From Tepidiphilus olei (lineage in GTDB: Bacteria > Pseudomonadota > Gammaproteobacteria > Burkholderiales > Rhodocyclaceae), in NCBI RefSeq assembly GCF_006980705.1, contig NZ_SBHO01000008.1, positions 1 through 64,000 of the forward strand: a DNA stretch of 64,000 nt, given 5' to 3'. The position numbers were made by a program, and so were the translations under genes. The notes beneath the pieces are model-generated. The model saw nothing but the letters and a program-made list of their open reading frames with translations. It did no database searches and was not told the DNA's origin. Below, piece after piece: positions 7,445-17,851 of this stretch (positions are counted from its first letter, which is position 1; each line of letters opens with the position of its first letter).

Positions 7445-7586
7445 CGTTTGTCTCCTGGGGAAACGCTGAATCATTGGCTGCGCGGGCGAATCGCTGCGTT
7501 GCGCGGTGCTCGCTCCCTCGCCTATCTACTCGATATGTCTCGGTCGCTGCGCTCCGTGCGCCTTGCGCTTCATCCCGCTCGCTCAT
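7425..7586 (-). CDS. Possible small ORF (53 codons) within intergenic element B
   Basis: An open frame of 53 codons starts with an ATG that overlaps the nth stop codon (ATGA) and runs through the whole nth-DUF1841 spacer, ending 20 bases inside the DUF1841-like gene. The product would be polar and rich in Arg, Ala and Glu, with no membrane segment or known motif. The same frame is partly preserved in element A (ETYRVDRRGS compared with EIHRDGKRGT), but A has no start codon in that frame. It may be a coupled leader peptide, or simply open frame in G+C-rich repeat DNA. Confidence 0.25.
   Translation of the reverse strand: MSERDEAQGARSAATETYRVDRRGSEHRATQRFARAANDSAFPQETNDVHAQP
7468..7551 (-). 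repeat. Intergenic element, copy B
   Basis: This is the second copy of the element seen at 4501-4581. The minus strand is purine-rich, with repeated GCAGCGA and GAGCGAGC motifs and no obvious hairpin. It fills the gap between nth and the DUF1841-like gene on the transcribed strand. The density of short direct repeats hints at a family that may recur elsewhere in the genome. Confidence 0.45.
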
Positions 7587-8344
7587 TGCTTTAGCGTCTC
7601 CCTAGTGCCGGGGGGGTTGTGCGGCCAATGGCAGAGGTCATGAACCGGGCAGGTGTCGCAGCGCGGTGCCCGCGCGGTGCAGGTGTAGCGACCGAGCAGG
7701 ATGAGCCAGTGATGCGCATGCCGCCGAAAGCGCGGCGGGATGCGCGCCGTGAGCGCTTCTTCCACGGCCCGAACGGTCTTGCCCGGGGCGAGGCCGGTGC
7801 GGTTGGCGACGCGAAAGATGTGGGTGTCGACGGCGATCACGGGATGCCCGAAAAGGGTGTTGAGCACCACGTTGGCGGTCTTGCGCCCCACGCCGGGCAG
7901 GGATTCGAGGAAGGCCCGGTTGTCCGGGATCTCGCCGCCCGTGGTCTCCAGCAGCCGGCGCGAGAGTTCGTAGAGGTGTTTCGCCTTGCTGCGGTAGAGG
8001 CCGATGCGGCGGATGTGCTGGGCGATGCCTGCTTCACCCAGCGCCACCATGGCGCGCGCATCCGGTGCGACGGCGAAGAGGGTGCGCGTGGCCTCGTTGA
8101 CGCTCTTGTCGGTGGCCTGCGCCGAGAGGACGACCGCGGCGAGCAACTGGAAAGGGGTGGCGTATTCGAGCTCGGTCGTGGGATGGGGATCGAGCGCGGC
8201 GAGTCGCTCGAAGAAGGCTTCGATCTCCTGCGGCGTCATGGGCGGGGCGGGGTCGGCCGCGGCCGCTTCCCCGGCACCGGGGCGTTTGCGCTGGCGGCGC
8301 CGTGCCTGCGTTCCGTCGGCCGCCTTTTCAGGTGCTCGAGCCAT
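7583..8344 (-). CDS. nth: Endonuclease III (DNA glycosylase/AP lyase)
   Basis: Base-excision repair enzyme that removes oxidised pyrimidines and cuts at the abasic site. The helix-hairpin-helix [13 protein letters not shown] holds the catalytic Lys, [11 protein letters not shown] carries the catalytic Asp, and a C-terminal C-x6-C-x2-C-x5-C cluster ([17 protein letters not shown]) binds [4Fe-4S]. ATG 8344 gives 253 residues with a basic, Ala-rich N-terminal tail; starting at ATG 8239 ([10 protein letters not shown]) would give a product of the usual ~212-residue size, so the tail is uncertain. The 8344 start lies inside the 3' end of rsxB. Confidence 0.92.
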   Translation of the reverse strand: MARAPEKAADGTQARRRQRKRPGAGEAAAADPAPPMTPQEIEAFFERLAALDPHPTTELEYATPFQLLAAVVLSAQATDKSVNEATRTLFAVAPDARAMVALGEAGIAQHIRRIGLYRSKAKHLYELSRRLLETTGGEIPDNRAFLESLPGVGRKTANVVLNTLFGHPVIAVDTHIFRVANRTGLAPGKTVRAVEEALTARIPPRFRRHAHHWLILLGRYTCTARAPRCDTCPVHDLCHWPHNPPGTRETLKQ

Positions 8345-8912
8345 GCGTTTTTCCGCTTCGGGCACGTGCGAGGGCGGCCGCCACGAGCGTGCGTTTGAGC
8401 TGATCTTCGTCGCGCGGACGTCGGATGCGCTTGCGGGGATCTTCGCCGAGTTCGAGCCGGGCCTGGCGACGCAGGAAACGCATGCGCGAGGCGCTCGCCT
8501 CGGGGAAGGCGGGTGCGGGCAGCAGGACGATGCAGTCGACGGGGCAGGGAGGTAGGCACAGGCCGCAGCCGGTGCATTCGTCCTCGATCACCGTGTGCAT
8601 GCGCTTGGGTGCGCCGAGGATGGCGTCCACCGGGCAGGCTTGGAGACACAGCGTGCAGCCGATGCAATCCGCTTCGACGATGCGGGCGACCTGGGGCGCT
8701 TGCGGTGGGCCGACTTCGGGATCGAGGGGGGTGGCGGGTACGCCGAGCAGGCTCGCCAGCCTGCCGATGAGCACTTCCCCGCCCGGAGGACAACGATTCG
8801 GCGTGCTCTCACCGCGCGCGAGCGCCTCGGCATAGGGGCGACACGCGGGGTAGCCGCAGCGGCGGCACTGCGTTTGCGGCAGCAGGGCGTCGATCTCGTC
8901 GGGCGTGGGCAT
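8328..8912 (-). CDS. rsxB: RnfB/RsxB-type ferredoxin-like electron transfer protein (orphan, soluble)
   Basis: Predicted 194-residue iron-sulfur protein. An N-terminal cluster site (Cys16, Cys19, Cys24, Cys41 in [10 protein letters not shown]...NRCPPGG) is followed by two classical [4Fe-4S] ferredoxin motifs ([14 protein letters not shown] and [14 protein letters not shown]). It resembles RnfB, but it lacks the N-terminal membrane helix of true RnfB, and no other rnf/rsx gene is near. It overlaps nth, itself an Fe-S enzyme, so an electron-transfer or cluster-related partnership is conceivable. Start ATG 8912 gives [16 protein letters not shown], matching RnfB-like starts. A role outside an Rnf complex is inferred. 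Confidence 0.85.
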   Translation of the reverse strand: MPTPDEIDALLPQTQCRRCGYPACRPYAEALARGESTPNRCPPGGEVLIGRLASLLGVPATPLDPEVGPPQAPQVARIVEADCIGCTLCLQACPVDAILGAPKRMHTVIEDECTGCGLCLPPCPVDCIVLLPAPAFPEASASRMRFLRRQARLELGEDPRKRIRRPRDEDQLKRTLVAAALARARSGKTHGSST

Positions 8913-9001
8913 CGTTTTTGGGCCGAAGAGGCGGGAAAAGACCGGTGCGGCGTCGACCGTCCGGGCCGAGAGGAGGTTCCCGGCCTGGACGGAATCAGGG
9001 C

Positions 9002-10186
9002 TCAACCGTCGTAGCGCGCTTCGAGCGCGGCGATGGCGGGCAGTTTCTTGCCTTCGAGGAATTCGAGGAAGGCTCCGCCGCCGGTGGAGATGTAATCGAT
9101 ATCCTTTTCCACGCCGAACTTCTTGATGGCAGCGATGGTATCGCCCCCCCCGGCGAGTGAATAGGCTTCCGAGTGCGCGATGGCGGAGGCGAGCATCTTG
9201 GTGCCGCCAGCGAACTGGTCGTATTCGAACACGCCCAGTGGTCCGTTCCACACGACGGTGCCGGCGTGCGCGACGATGTCGCAATAGCGCGAGGCGGTCT
9301 TGGGACCGACGTCGAGGATGCGGTCGTTCGGGCCGACTTCGTCGACCGGGACGCGGTTGGCACGGGCAAACGCCGAGACTTCGTCGGCGACGACGACGTC
9401 GACGGGCAAGGGGACTTCGGAGCCGCGCGCGGCCATCATGTCCATGATCGCCTGCGCTTCCACCACAAGTTCCGGCTCGGCGAGCGATTTGCCGATGCGC
9501 TTGCCCGTGGCGAGGAGGAAGGTGTTGGCGATGCCGCCGCCGACGATGAGCTGGTCGACTTTCTCGGCGAGCGACTTGAGGATGGTGAGCTTGGTCGAGA
9601 CCTTGGCCCCGCCGACGATGGCCACGAGCGGACGCTTGGGATGTTCGAGCGCGCGCGAGAGCGCCTCGATCTCGGCGGCCATGAGGAGGCCGGCGCAGGC
9701 GACGGGGGCGAAGTGGGCGATGCCCACGGTACTGGCTTCTGCCCGGTGCGCGGTGCCGAAGGCGTCGTTCACATAGACGTCGCACAGGGCGGCATATTTG
9801 CGCGCGAGTGCCTCGTCGTTCTTCTTCTCGCCGACGTTACAGCGTACGTTCTCGAGCAGCACCACTTCACCCGGCTGGACGGTGAATCCGCCATCGACCC
9901 AGTGCTTGACGAGCGGCACCGGCCGACCGAGGAGCTCGGAGAGTCGCTCGGCGATGGGCGCGAGCGAGTCTTCGGGGGTGCAGGCACCTTCCTTGGGGCG
10001 GCCGAGATGGGAGGTGACCATGACCGCGGCGCCTTGCTGCAGGCAGTATTCGATCGTCGGGACGGAGGCGCGGATGCGGGTATCGTCGACGATGCGCCCG
10101 GTCTCGTCTTGAGGCACGTTGAGGTCGGCACGGATGAAGACGCGCTTGCCGCGCAGTTCGACGTCCTTGAGGGTCTTGACGCGCAT
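9002..10186 (-). CDS. pgk: Phosphoglycerate kinase
   Basis: A 394-residue cytoplasmic enzyme interconverting 1,3-bisphosphoglycerate + ADP and 3-phosphoglycerate + ATP in glycolysis, gluconeogenesis and the Calvin cycle. The substrate motif [20 protein letters not shown], the KVSTKL and GGGIANTFL nucleotide-site region and the C-terminal [13 protein letters not shown] are all present. ATG 10186 is preceded by AGGAG. It is third in tkt-gap-pgk, 10 bases after gap, a cluster that in autotrophic proteobacteria serves the Calvin cycle. rsxB follows 89 bases later on the same strand. Confidence 0.97.
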   Translation of the reverse strand: MRVKTLKDVELRGKRVFIRADLNVPQDETGRIVDDTRIRASVPTIEYCLQQGAAVMVTSHLGRPKEGACTPEDSLAPIAERLSELLGRPVPLVKHWVDGGFTVQPGEVVLLENVRCNVGEKKNDEALARKYAALCDVYVNDAFGTAHRAEASTVGIAHFAPVACAGLLMAAEIEALSRALEHPKRPLVAIVGGAKVSTKLTILKSLAEKVDQLIVGGGIANTFLLATGKRIGKSLAEPELVVEAQAIMDMMAARGSEVPLPVDVVVADEVSAFARANRVPVDEVGPNDRILDVGPKTASRYCDIVAHAGTVVWNGPLGVFEYDQFAGGTKMLASAIAHSEAYSLAGGGDTIAAIKKFGVEKDIDYISTGGGAFLEFLEGKKLPAIAALEARYDG

Positions 10187-10196
10187 GGTCGGCTCC

Positions 10197-11216
10197 TCAG
10201 GCGCAGGTAGCGAGCGCCTTGGCGGCGTCAAGCATACGGCAGGAATAGCCCCATTCGTTGTCGTACCAGGCGAGCACTTTGACGAGCGTGCCCTCGATGA
10301 GGCGGGTTTGCGTCGCGTCGAAAATGGCGGAATGGCCGTCGTGGTTGAAGTCGCAGGATACGAGCGGGTCGTCGTTCACCGCGAGGATGCCCTGGAGCGG
10401 ACCCGCGGCGGCCTGGCGCATGAGTTCATTGATCTCGTCCTTGCTCGTGGGGCGGCTCGCGGTGAAGGTGAGATCGACGAGCGAGACGTTGAGGGTGGGC
10501 ACGCGCAGGGCGAAGCCGTCGAATTTACCCGCGAGTGCCGGCAGCACCAGCCCGACGGCCTTGGCGGCCCCCGTCTTGGTGGGGATGATGTTCATCGCCG
10601 CGGCGCGGGCCCGGCGCAGATCCTTGTGGCGTGCGTCGATGAGCTGTTGGTCGAGCGTGTAGGCGTGCGCCGTGGTCATCAGGCCACGTTCGATGCCGAT
10701 GTGTTCATGGAGCACCTTGGCCACCGGTGCGAGGCAGTTGGTGGTGCAGGAGGCGTTCGAGACGACTTGCATCTCGGGGCGCAGGATGCCGTGGTTCACG
10801 CCATAGACGATGGTGGCGTCGACGTCGTCGCTCCCGGGGGCGGAGATGAGGACTTTTTTCGCCCCTTGTTGCAGATGGATCCGGGCCTTTTCTTTGGTGG
10901 TATAGGCGCCGGTGCATTCCAGCAGCACATCGACGCCGTGTTCGCCCCAAGGGGTTTCGAGGGGATTCTTGGTCGAATAGAAGGGGATGCGGTCGCCGTC
11001 GACGATGAGCGTCTTGTCCCCTTCGGTGGCCACGGGGAAGGGGAAACGGCCGTGGGTGGTGTCGTATTTGGTGAGGTGTGCGTTGGTGGGCAGGTCGCCC
11101 GAGGCGTTGATCGCCACCACCTCGAATTCGTCGCGCCGGCCGAGCTCGTAGAGGGCGCGCAGGGTACAGCGGCCGATGCGGCCGTAGCCGTTGATCGCGA
11201 TGCGGATTTTGCTCAT
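10197..11216 (-). CDS. gap: Glyceraldehyde-3-phosphate dehydrogenase, type I
   Basis: A 339-residue enzyme that oxidatively phosphorylates glyceraldehyde 3-phosphate, or runs in reverse in gluconeogenesis and carbon fixation. NGYGRIGR starts the Rossmann fold, the catalytic Cys157 lies in SNASCTTNC, and the C-terminal [12 protein letters not shown] is conserved. At the end of the second beta strand the sequence is INASGD, where NAD-specific enzymes usually have IND; Ala38 thus replaces the Asp that binds the adenine ribose. This could relax the preference for NAD over NADP. It is second in tkt-gap-pgk. Epd is a less likely identity. Confidence 0.94.
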   Translation of the reverse strand: MSKIRIAINGYGRIGRCTLRALYELGRRDEFEVVAINASGDLPTNAHLTKYDTTHGRFPFPVATEGDKTLIVDGDRIPFYSTKNPLETPWGEHGVDVLLECTGAYTTKEKARIHLQQGAKKVLISAPGSDDVDATIVYGVNHGILRPEMQVVSNASCTTNCLAPVAKVLHEHIGIERGLMTTAHAYTLDQQLIDARHKDLRRARAAAMNIIPTKTGAAKAVGLVLPALAGKFDGFALRVPTLNVSLVDLTFTASRPTSKDEINELMRQAAAGPLQGILAVNDDPLVSCDFNHDGHSAIFDATQTRLIEGTLVKVLAWYDNEWGYSCRMLDAAKALATCA

Positions 11217-11246
11217 GGGTCGCTCCTTGAAGGATGAAAGACGGGA

Positions 11247-13265
11247 TCAGCGCGACAGCAGCAGTTTCGCCCGGGCGACGACGTGATCGACCGTGAAACC
11301 GAAGAACTCGAACAGGCGCGGCGCAGGAGCGGAGGCCCCGAAGCGGTCGATGCCGAGCACGTCGCCGTGACCACCGACGTAACGCCACCAGCCTTCGCCC
11401 GAACCGGCTTCGATGGCGAGTTTGGGCACGTCCGGCGGCAGCACCGCGTTACGGTATTCGATCGGCTGCTGGTCGAAGCGCCGCGTGCAGGGCATGGAGA
11501 CGACGGTCGCGGCGATGCCGGATTGCGCCAGTGCGCCGCGCGCGTCGAGTGCGAGGGACACTTCCGAGCCGGTGGCGATCAGGATGAGGTCAGGGGCACG
11601 CTCTGCCTCTCGCAGCACGTAACCGCCGCGCCCGATCGCTTCGATCTGCTGCGGCGAGCGTTCGATGAAGGGGAGGTTCTGGCGCGACAGCAGCAGGGCC
11701 GAGGGCCCGTCGGTACGCTCGAGCGCCAGGCGCCAGGCCACCGCAGTCTCGACGCTGTCGGCCGGACGCCAGACGTCGAGATTGGGGATGAGGCGCAGCG
11801 AGGCAGCGTGTTCGATGGGCTGATGCGTGGGGCCATCCTCGCCCAGGCCGATGGAATCGTGCGTGAGCACGAAGATCTGGCGCTGGCGCATGAGCGCGGC
11901 CATGCGAATGGCGTTTCTCGCGTAGTCGGAGAAGACGAGAAAGGTGCCGGTGAAGGGGATGTGGCCGCGATGCAGCGCGATGCCGTTGGCGATCGCCACC
12001 ATGCCGAACTCGCGCACGCCGTAGTGAAGGTAGTTTCCCCCTTCTTCAGGCGTGACGGGGTGGGCGCCGGGCCAGTCGGTGAGGTTGGAACCGGTGAGAT
12101 CGGCCGAGCCGCCCAGCAGCTCCGGCAGGATCTTGGCATAGGCGGCGATGGCGTTCTGGCTTGCCTTGCGCGTGGCGATGTGCTCTCGCCGGGTGGCGGT
12201 GGCGCGGATCACCTCGTCGGCCAGATCCGGCCAGCGCAAGGGCAAAAGCCCGGCGACGCGACGTTCGAACTCGTCGGCGAGTTCCGGATAGGCCCGGCGA
12301 TAGGATTCGAAGCGTTCCAGCCAGGCGGCTTCGCGTTCGCGACCGGCTGTGCGCGCATCCCATTGGGCGTAGATCTCTTCGGGGATCTCGAAGGGGCCGT
12401 AGGGCCAGCCGATCGCCTCGCGTGCGGCAGTGATTTCGGCTTCGCCCAAGGGAGCGCCGTGCACCTCGCTCGTGCCTTGTTTGTGCGGGGCTCCGGCGCC
12501 GATCACGGTGCGACAAATGATGAGGCTGGGGCGCTCGGTCTCGGCTTTGGCGAGCGTGATGGCCGCATCGATCGCGCGCATGTCGTGCCCGTCGATCGCC
12601 TCGATCACCTGCCAGCCGTAGGCGCGAAAGCGCGCGGCGGTATCTTCGGTGAACCAGCCTTGCACCTGGCCGTCGATCGAGATTCCGTTCGAATCGTAGA
12701 GGACGATGAGCTTGCCGAGTTTCCATGTGCCGGCAAGCGAGCAGGCTTCGTGCGAGACGCCTTCCATGAGGCAGCCGTCGCCGACGAAGACGTAGGTGTG
12801 GTGATCGACGAGTGTGTGCCCGGGGCGATTGAACTCGCGTGCAAGGAGTTTTTCCGCGAGCGCCATCCCTACGGCGTTGGCCAGCCCCTGCCCGAGCGGC
12901 CCGGTGGTGGTTTCGACGCCGGGCGTCTCGCCGTATTCGGGGTGTCCCGGTGTTTTGCTGTGCAGCTGCCGGAAGCGCTTGAGGTCGTCGAGCGAGAGGT
13001 CGTACCCTGTGAGATGCAGCAGTGCGTAGAGCAGCATGGAGGCGTGCCCGTTGGAGAGCACGAAACGGTCGCGGTCGCACCACTGGGGGTTGGCGGGATT
13101 GTGCTTGAGGTGCTTGCGCCACAGCACCGTGGCCATTTCGGCCATGCCCATGGGGGCGCCGGGGTGACCGGATTTCGCCAATTGCACCGCATCCATGGCG
13201 AGCGCGCGCAGGGCGTTCGCGAGCGGGCTGAACGTGCGCGGCAGGCGCGAGGCAGGCTGAGTCAT
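11247..13265 (-). CDS. tkt: Transketolase
   Basis: A 672-residue thiamine-diphosphate enzyme that moves two-carbon units between sugar phosphates in the pentose phosphate and Calvin cycles. The sequence shows [12 protein letters not shown], the ThDP motif [18 protein letters not shown], the catalytic-site STGP-equivalent [15 protein letters not shown] and the pyrimidine-domain [17 protein letters not shown] 13265 is chosen because [22 protein letters not shown] fits the family and is preceded by AAAGG; ATG 13277 would add four residues. It heads the tkt-gap-pgk operon and is divergent from ftsK. Confidence 0.96.
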   Translation of the reverse strand: MTQPASRLPRTFSPLANALRALAMDAVQLAKSGHPGAPMGMAEMATVLWRKHLKHNPANPQWCDRDRFVLSNGHASMLLYALLHLTGYDLSLDDLKRFRQLHSKTPGHPEYGETPGVETTTGPLGQGLANAVGMALAEKLLAREFNRPGHTLVDHHTYVFVGDGCLMEGVSHEACSLAGTWKLGKLIVLYDSNGISIDGQVQGWFTEDTAARFRAYGWQVIEAIDGHDMRAIDAAITLAKAETERPSLIICRTVIGAGAPHKQGTSEVHGAPLGEAEITAAREAIGWPYGPFEIPEEIYAQWDARTAGREREAAWLERFESYRRAYPELADEFERRVAGLLPLRWPDLADEVIRATATRREHIATRKASQNAIAAYAKILPELLGGSADLTGSNLTDWPGAHPVTPEEGGNYLHYGVREFGMVAIANGIALHRGHIPFTGTFLVFSDYARNAIRMAALMRQRQIFVLTHDSIGLGEDGPTHQPIEHAASLRLIPNLDVWRPADSVETAVAWRLALERTDGPSALLLSRQNLPFIERSPQQIEAIGRGGYVLREAERAPDLILIATGSEVSLALDARGALAQSGIAATVVSMPCTRRFDQQPIEYRNAVLPPDVPKLAIEAGSGEGWWRYVGGHGDVLGIDRFGASAPAPRLFEFFGFTVDHVVARAKLLLSR

Positions 13266-13353
13266 CCTTTCGATCATCCAGCGGGAAACAAGAACGGCGA
13301 TTATCGCGCAAAACGGGGCGCCCGCGAACTCTGGGGCGGGCAGGTCGCTGGCG

Positions 13354-13359
13354 TATAAT
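13354..13359 (+). promoter_or_regulatory. Candidate -10 box for ftsK
   Basis: A perfect TATAAT lies 36 bases before the ftsK start, in the 130-base gap divergent from tkt. No convincing -35 box is found at 16-18 bases spacing, so the call rests on the -10 alone. Confidence 0.35.
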
Positions 13360-13395
13360 TGGTCTCGACCTCTTTTCTTGGGTACGGCTCGCTCG

Positions 13396-15900
13396 ATGAA
13401 TTGGATGACGACCTTGCGTTCATCTCGTGGGGTGCGGGAGATCGCCTGGTTGGTGCTCGCCGCCTTGGGAGGGTATTTCGCGCTCATCTTGTTCGGCTAT
13501 TCACCGTCCGATCCCGGATGGTCGCATGAGGCGTCGACCGAGACGATCGCCAATCCCGGCGGCCGGGTGGGGGCTTGGTTGGCGGATCTCTGCCTGTCGA
13601 TCTTCGGGGTGTCCGCTTGGTGGCTTTTGGCGTTTGCCCTGCGCGGTCTGTGGTCGGCGTGGCGTCTGTGGCAGGGGGATGAACGCTCGACCGCGGGGTG
13701 GCGTGCTTCCATGGCCCTCGCCGGTGCGGGCTTGCTCGTGCTGCTCTCGAGCAGCAGCGCCTTGGAGGCCCTGCGCTTTCATGGGCACGGCATCGTGTTG
13801 CCCGCGGGGGCCGGCCCCGGGGGGTATCTGGGGGGAGAGCTCGCTCAGACCGTGGCGCGCTATTTCGGGTTCACGGGAGGGACTTTGCTGTTGCTCGTGG
13901 CGTGGATGGTGGGGGTGAGTCTGACGTTCGGCCTTTCTTGGCTCGACGTGTGTGAACGCGTCGGGGCTTGGGTGGAGGCGGGTGTGCATCGCTTGCAAGG
14001 CCGCTGGGAGCGTCAGCGGGCCGAATCCTTGCGCGACATGGCTGCGGTCACGGTTTCGTCCGTACGGGCTGACGGAGAAGGGGGTGTGCGTGCTCGCTGG
14101 GAACGGTGGCGTGCCCGCATCGTGCAGGCAGGGCAAGGACTGCGCCGTTGGGCCCGGTGGGGAAGGTCGCCCGATTCGAGCCGGCCCCGGCAGCGGGTCG
14201 AGCCGGATCTCTCTGCTCCACCGGGGAAGGATACGGACGGGGCGTTCGATGCCACGGCCTCCGAGCCCGTGTCCACGATGCACACCGGTGCCCCGAGGTC
14301 CAGCCCGAAACGGCACGGGCGACGAGACCGAGGCGAGGGAGAGAGCGTTTTGCAAAGTTCGCCCCCGTCCTCGAGTTCCGCCCTCGGCGCTCAAACTCCC
14401 TCTCAAGCGTCCGCCCCCCTGGAGCCGCGGCCGCCTTTGGCTCTGCTGGATGCACCGACGCTCGGCGGCGTGTCGGTGAGCGCCGAGGCGATGGCGGCCA
14501 CCGCCCGGCTCATCGAGAGCAAGCTCGCCGAATTCGGCGTACGCGTGCAGGTGGTCGGAACGATTCCCGGGCCGGTGGTGACGCGCTACGAGATCGAGCC
14601 GGCCACTGGAGTGAAAGGGGCGCAGATCGTCAATCTGGCCAAGGACCTGGCGCGGGCGCTGTCGCTCGTATCCATTCGCGTGGTCGAAATCGTCCCGGGG
14701 AAATCCTGCATGGCGTTGGAAGTACCCAATCCGAAGCGCCAGATCGTGCGTCTGAGCGAAGTGCTCGATTCGCGCGCCTATCGGGAGATGGCCTCACCCC
14801 TGACGCTGTGTCTGGGCAAGGACATCGCGGGACAGCCGGTGGTGGCGGATCTCGCCAAGATGCCGCATCTCCTGGTGGCCGGAACCACCGGTTCGGGTAA
14901 GTCGGTCGGCATCAACGCCATGATCCTGTCGCTCATCTACAAGTCGACGCCGGAGCAAGTGCGGCTCATCATGGTCGACCCGAAGATGCTGGAACTGTCG
15001 ATCTACGAGGGGATCCCGCACTTGCTCTCGCCCGTGGTCACCGACATGCGGCTCGCGGCCCAGGCGCTTGACTGGTGCGTGGGCGAGATGGAGCGGCGCT
15101 ACAAACTGATGGCGGCGCTGGGGGTACGCAACATCGCCGGCTACAACGCTTTGCTCGAGCGGGCTCGGCGCGAGGGCGAATATCTCGGCAATCCCTTCTC
15201 GCTCACGCCGGATGCACCCGAACCCTTGGAAAAGATGCCTTACATCGTCGTCGTGGTCGACGAGCTCGCCGACCTGATGATGGTGGTGGGCAAGCGCATC
15301 GAGGAGCTCATCGCCCGACTCGCGCAGAAGGCGCGGGCGGCCGGCGTCCACCTCATCTTGGCGACCCAGCGTCCTTCGGTGGACGTGATCACCGGGCTCA
15401 TCAAGGCCAACGTGCCCACGCGCATCGCCTTTCAGGTTTCTTCCAAAGTGGATTCACGCACCATCCTCGACCAGATGGGGGCCGAGACCTTGCTCGGCAT
15501 GGGGGACATGCTCTATCTCGCACCCGGAACCGGTCTGCCGCGTCGGGTGCACGGGGCTTTCGTCGCCGACGAGGAGGTGCATCGGGTGGTCGAATACCTC
15601 AAGCGGCTCGGACCGCCGCAGTACGTCGAGGCGGTGCTCGCCGAGCCGGAGGAGGGAGAGGAAGGAGGGGTGGAAGGTCCGGACGGGGGCGAGGAGAACG
15701 ACCCCTTGTACGATCAGGCGGTGGAGGTGGTGCTGCGTACGCGCCGCCCGTCGATCTCGCTGGTGCAGCGGCATCTGCGCATCGGTTACAACCGCGCGGC
15801 GCGGCTCATCGAGGCGATGGAACGCGCGGGACTGGTATCGCCGCCGGAGCACAACGGCAACCGCCAGGTGCTGGTGCCGGCACGGGGAGAAGAGGCGTGA
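13396..15900 (+). CDS. ftsK: DNA translocase FtsK
   Basis: Septum-located DNA pump that clears the chromosome and activates XerCD at dif during division. The N-terminal ~190 residues hold about four membrane helices. A Ser/Pro/Arg-rich linker follows, then the RecA-like motor with Walker A GTTGSGKS (residues 496-503) and Walker [13 protein letters not shown]. The C-terminal winged-helix gamma domain ([22 protein letters not shown]) reads KOPS sites. The linker is short compared with E. coli, giving 834 residues. ATG 13396 is preferred over TTG 13378; ATG 13405 is also possible. The stop overlaps the GTG of lolA. Confidence 0.95.
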   Translation: MNWMTTLRSSRGVREIAWLVLAALGGYFALILFGYSPSDPGWSHEASTETIANPGGRVGAWLADLCLSIFGVSAWWLLAFALRGLWSAWRLWQGDERSTAGWRASMALAGAGLLVLLSSSSALEALRFHGHGIVLPAGAGPGGYLGGELAQTVARYFGFTGGTLLLLVAWMVGVSLTFGLSWLDVCERVGAWVEAGVHRLQGRWERQRAESLRDMAAVTVSSVRADGEGGVRARWERWRARIVQAGQGLRRWARWGRSPDSSRPRQRVEPDLSAPPGKDTDGAFDATASEPVSTMHTGAPRSSPKRHGRRDRGEGESVLQSSPPSSSSALGAQTPSQASAPLEPRPPLALLDAPTLGGVSVSAEAMAATARLIESKLAEFGVRVQVVGTIPGPVVTRYEIEPATGVKGAQIVNLAKDLARALSLVSIRVVEIVPGKSCMALEVPNPKRQIVRLSEVLDSRAYREMASPLTLCLGKDIAGQPVVADLAKMPHLLVAGTTGSGKSVGINAMILSLIYKSTPEQVRLIMVDPKMLELSIYEGIPHLLSPVVTDMRLAAQALDWCVGEMERRYKLMAALGVRNIAGYNALLERARREGEYLGNPFSLTPDAPEPLEKMPYIVVVVDELADLMMVVGKRIEELIARLAQKARAAGVHLILATQRPSVDVITGLIKANVPTRIAFQVSSKVDSRTILDQMGAETLLGMGDMLYLAPGTGLPRRVHGAFVADEEVHRVVEYLKRLGPPQYVEAVLAEPEEGEEGGVEGPDGGEENDPLYDQAVEVVLRTRRPSISLVQRHLRIGYNRAARLIEAMERAGLVSPPEHNGNRQVLVPARGEEA

Positions 15901-16553
15901 CGAAGGCGTTGGCCGGATGGGGGGTTGCGTTGTGGATGATGTTTGCCAGTGTGGCCCTTGCCCAGCAACCGGCAGTGGCCGAGGAGGCGGTGCGAAGGCT
16001 CGAAGCGTTCGTGTCGCAAACGAATGCAGCACAGGGGCGATTCCGTCAAGAGGTGCTCGATCGTCAGGGGCGAGTGCTGCAGCGTGCCGAGGGACGATTC
16101 CTCTATGAACGGCCGAGCCGTTTCCGCTGGGAAGTGCACTCGCCGGCGAAGCAGCTGGTGGTGAGCGATGGAACGGTCGTGCAGGTCTGGGATCCGGATC
16201 TGGAGCAGGTGATGGTGATGCAGTTCACCCATGCGCTCTCTGGCTCTCCCGCGGCGATTCTCGCAGACTCCCAAGCCTTGCATCGCGAGTTCGTCCCGGA
16301 GGGTGGGGAGATCGATGGCGAGCGCTGGGCGGTGCGCCTGAGGGCGCGTTCGGCCGAAGCGGGCATCGAGCGCGTCGTGGTCGAAGGCGAAGGAGAGCGG
16401 TTGCGGCGCATGCGCATCGAGGATCATTTCGGCCAGACGAGCGAGATTACGTTCACCGAGTTTCAGCGGGCCTGGTCGGTGCCGCCGGCCGAGTTTGCCT
16501 TTACTCCGCCGCCCGGCACCAAGGTGCTGGAAAACCACCCGGGGCGGCGATGA
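15897..16553 (+). CDS. lolA: Outer-membrane lipoprotein carrier protein LolA
   Basis: Periplasmic chaperone that takes lipoproteins from LolCDE and hands them to LolB. The 218-residue product has a clear signal peptide ending in SVALAQQ. The mature part shows LolA features: [33 protein letters not shown] and the C-terminal [17 protein letters not shown]. The start codon is GTG 15897, which overlaps the ftsK stop as GTGA, so translation is probably coupled. The next gene, rarA, overlaps by ATGA. The ftsK-lolA-rarA order is familiar in proteobacteria. Confidence 0.93.
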   Translation: MTKALAGWGVALWMMFASVALAQQPAVAEEAVRRLEAFVSQTNAAQGRFRQEVLDRQGRVLQRAEGRFLYERPSRFRWEVHSPAKQLVVSDGTVVQVWDPDLEQVMVMQFTHALSGSPAAILADSQALHREFVPEGGEIDGERWAVRLRARSAEAGIERVVVEGEGERLRRMRIEDHFGQTSEITFTEFQRAWSVPPAEFAFTPPPGTKVLENHPGRR

Positions 16554-17851
16554 GCGGGGAGGCGCGCGCGCCGCTCGCCGAGCGCATGCGTCCGCAGCAC
16601 CTCGACGAGGTGGTGGGGCAGGAGCATCTGCTCGGTCCGGGCAAGCCGCTGCGGGTCGCCTGGGAGCAGGGGCGGCTCTTCTCCATGATCCTGTGGGGAC
16701 CGCCCGGGGTGGGAAAAACCACCCTCGCGCGCTTGCTCGCGCAGGCGGTGGGGGCGCGCTTCATCGCCCTGTCGGCCGTCATGGCGGGGGTGAAGGAGAT
16801 CCGCGCGGCGATAGACGAAGCCCGTGCCGAGCGCGAACGCGGCGGCACGACGGTGCTCTTCGTCGATGAGGTGCACCGCTTCAACAAGGCGCAGCAGGAC
16901 GCCTTCCTGCATCAGGTCGAAGAAGGCTTGGTAACCTTCATCGGGGCGACCACCGAGAACCCTTCCTTCGAGGTCAATTCGGCGCTGCTGTCGCGCACCA
17001 CCGTGTTGCGGCTCGAACCCCTGGATGCAACGGCGCTCACGACGCTGCTCGCGCGTGCCGAGGCGCGTTTTCCCGAGGAGGCGGTTCCTTTGGACGAGGC
17101 GGCGCGCGTCATGCTGGTCGAACTCGCCGACGGGGATGCGCGGCGGCTGTTGAACGACGTGGAGTGGCTGTGGCAGGCGGCGCGGGCCCGGGGGCAGGCG
17201 GTGATCGACGTGCCGTTCGCGCGTTCGGTGATGGGTGAGCGGCTGCGGCGCTTCGACAAGGGGGGCGACGCCTTCTATGACCAGATCTCGGCCCTGCACA
17301 AGGCGGTGCGCGGCTCCGACCCCGACGCCGCGCTCTACTGGTTCGTGCGCATGCTCGACGGTGGCGCCGATCCGCTCTATCTGGGGCGGCGCATCGTACG
17401 CATGGCCAGCGAAGACGTGGGTCTTGCCGATCCACGCGCACTCACGCTCGCCCTCGATGCCTGTGCCGCTTACGAACGGTTGGGTTCTCCCGAAGGGGAG
17501 CTGGCGCTCGCCGAGGCGGTGGTGTACCTGGCCTGTGCACCGAAGTCGAACGCCGTGTACCTCGCGTACAACGCCGCGCGTGCCTTCGTGCGTCAGGACG
17601 GCTCGCGCCCGGTTCCGCTGCATCTGCGCAACGCCCCGACCCGGCTCATGAAGGAGTTGGGCTTCGGCAAGACTTACCGCTATCCGCACGACGAGCCGGA
17701 AGGGTACGCCGCCGGCGAGCGTTATTTCCCCGACGGCATGACGCCGCAGCGCTGGTATCGACCCGTGGAACGGGGGCTGGAGGCGAAGATCCGCGCCAAG
17801 CTGGAGCACCTGCGTGAATTGGATGCGCAGGCGCAAGAGCGCCGTTCATGA
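16550..17851 (+). CDS. rarA: Replication-associated recombination protein A (AAA+ ATPase)
   Basis: A 433-residue clamp-loader-like AAA+ ATPase that acts at stalled replication forks. The sequence shows an N-terminal PLAERMRPQHLDEVVGQEH, Walker A GPPGVGKTTLAR, Walker B TVLFVDEVHRFNKAQQDAFL, sensor 1 GATTENPSFEVN and a C-terminal tetramerisation domain with QDGSRPVPLHLRNAPT. It overlaps lolA by ATGA. Its 3' end overlaps the 3' end of the convergent small gene by 6 bases. Confidence 0.95.
   Translation: MSGEARAPLAERMRPQHLDEVVGQEHLLGPGKPLRVAWEQGRLFSMILWGPPGVGKTTLARLLAQAVGARFIALSAVMAGVKEIRAAIDEARAERERGGTTVLFVDEVHRFNKAQQDAFLHQVEEGLVTFIGATTENPSFEVNSALLSRTTVLRLEPLDATALTTLLARAEARFPEEAVPLDEAARVMLVELADGDARRLLNDVEWLWQAARARGQAVIDVPFARSVMGERLRRFDKGGDAFYDQISALHKAVRGSDPDAALYWFVRMLDGGADPLYLGRRIVRMASEDVGLADPRALTLALDACAAYERLGSPEGELALAEAVVYLACAPKSNAVYLAYNAARAFVRQDGSRPVPLHLRNAPTRLMKELGFGKTYRYPHDEPEGYAAGERYFPDGMTPQRWYRPVERGLEAKIRAKLEHLRELDAQAQERRS

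Noticed and set aside
8913-9001. Possible terminator between pgk and rsxB (GGCCGAG...CCCGGCC)
   Set aside because: The stem is short and imperfect and has no T tract, so it was not listed.
11283-13358. A 691-codon open frame antisense to tkt
   Set aside because: It is fully covered by a clear transketolase gene and has the Gly/Arg/Glu-rich, motif-free composition of a shadow frame.
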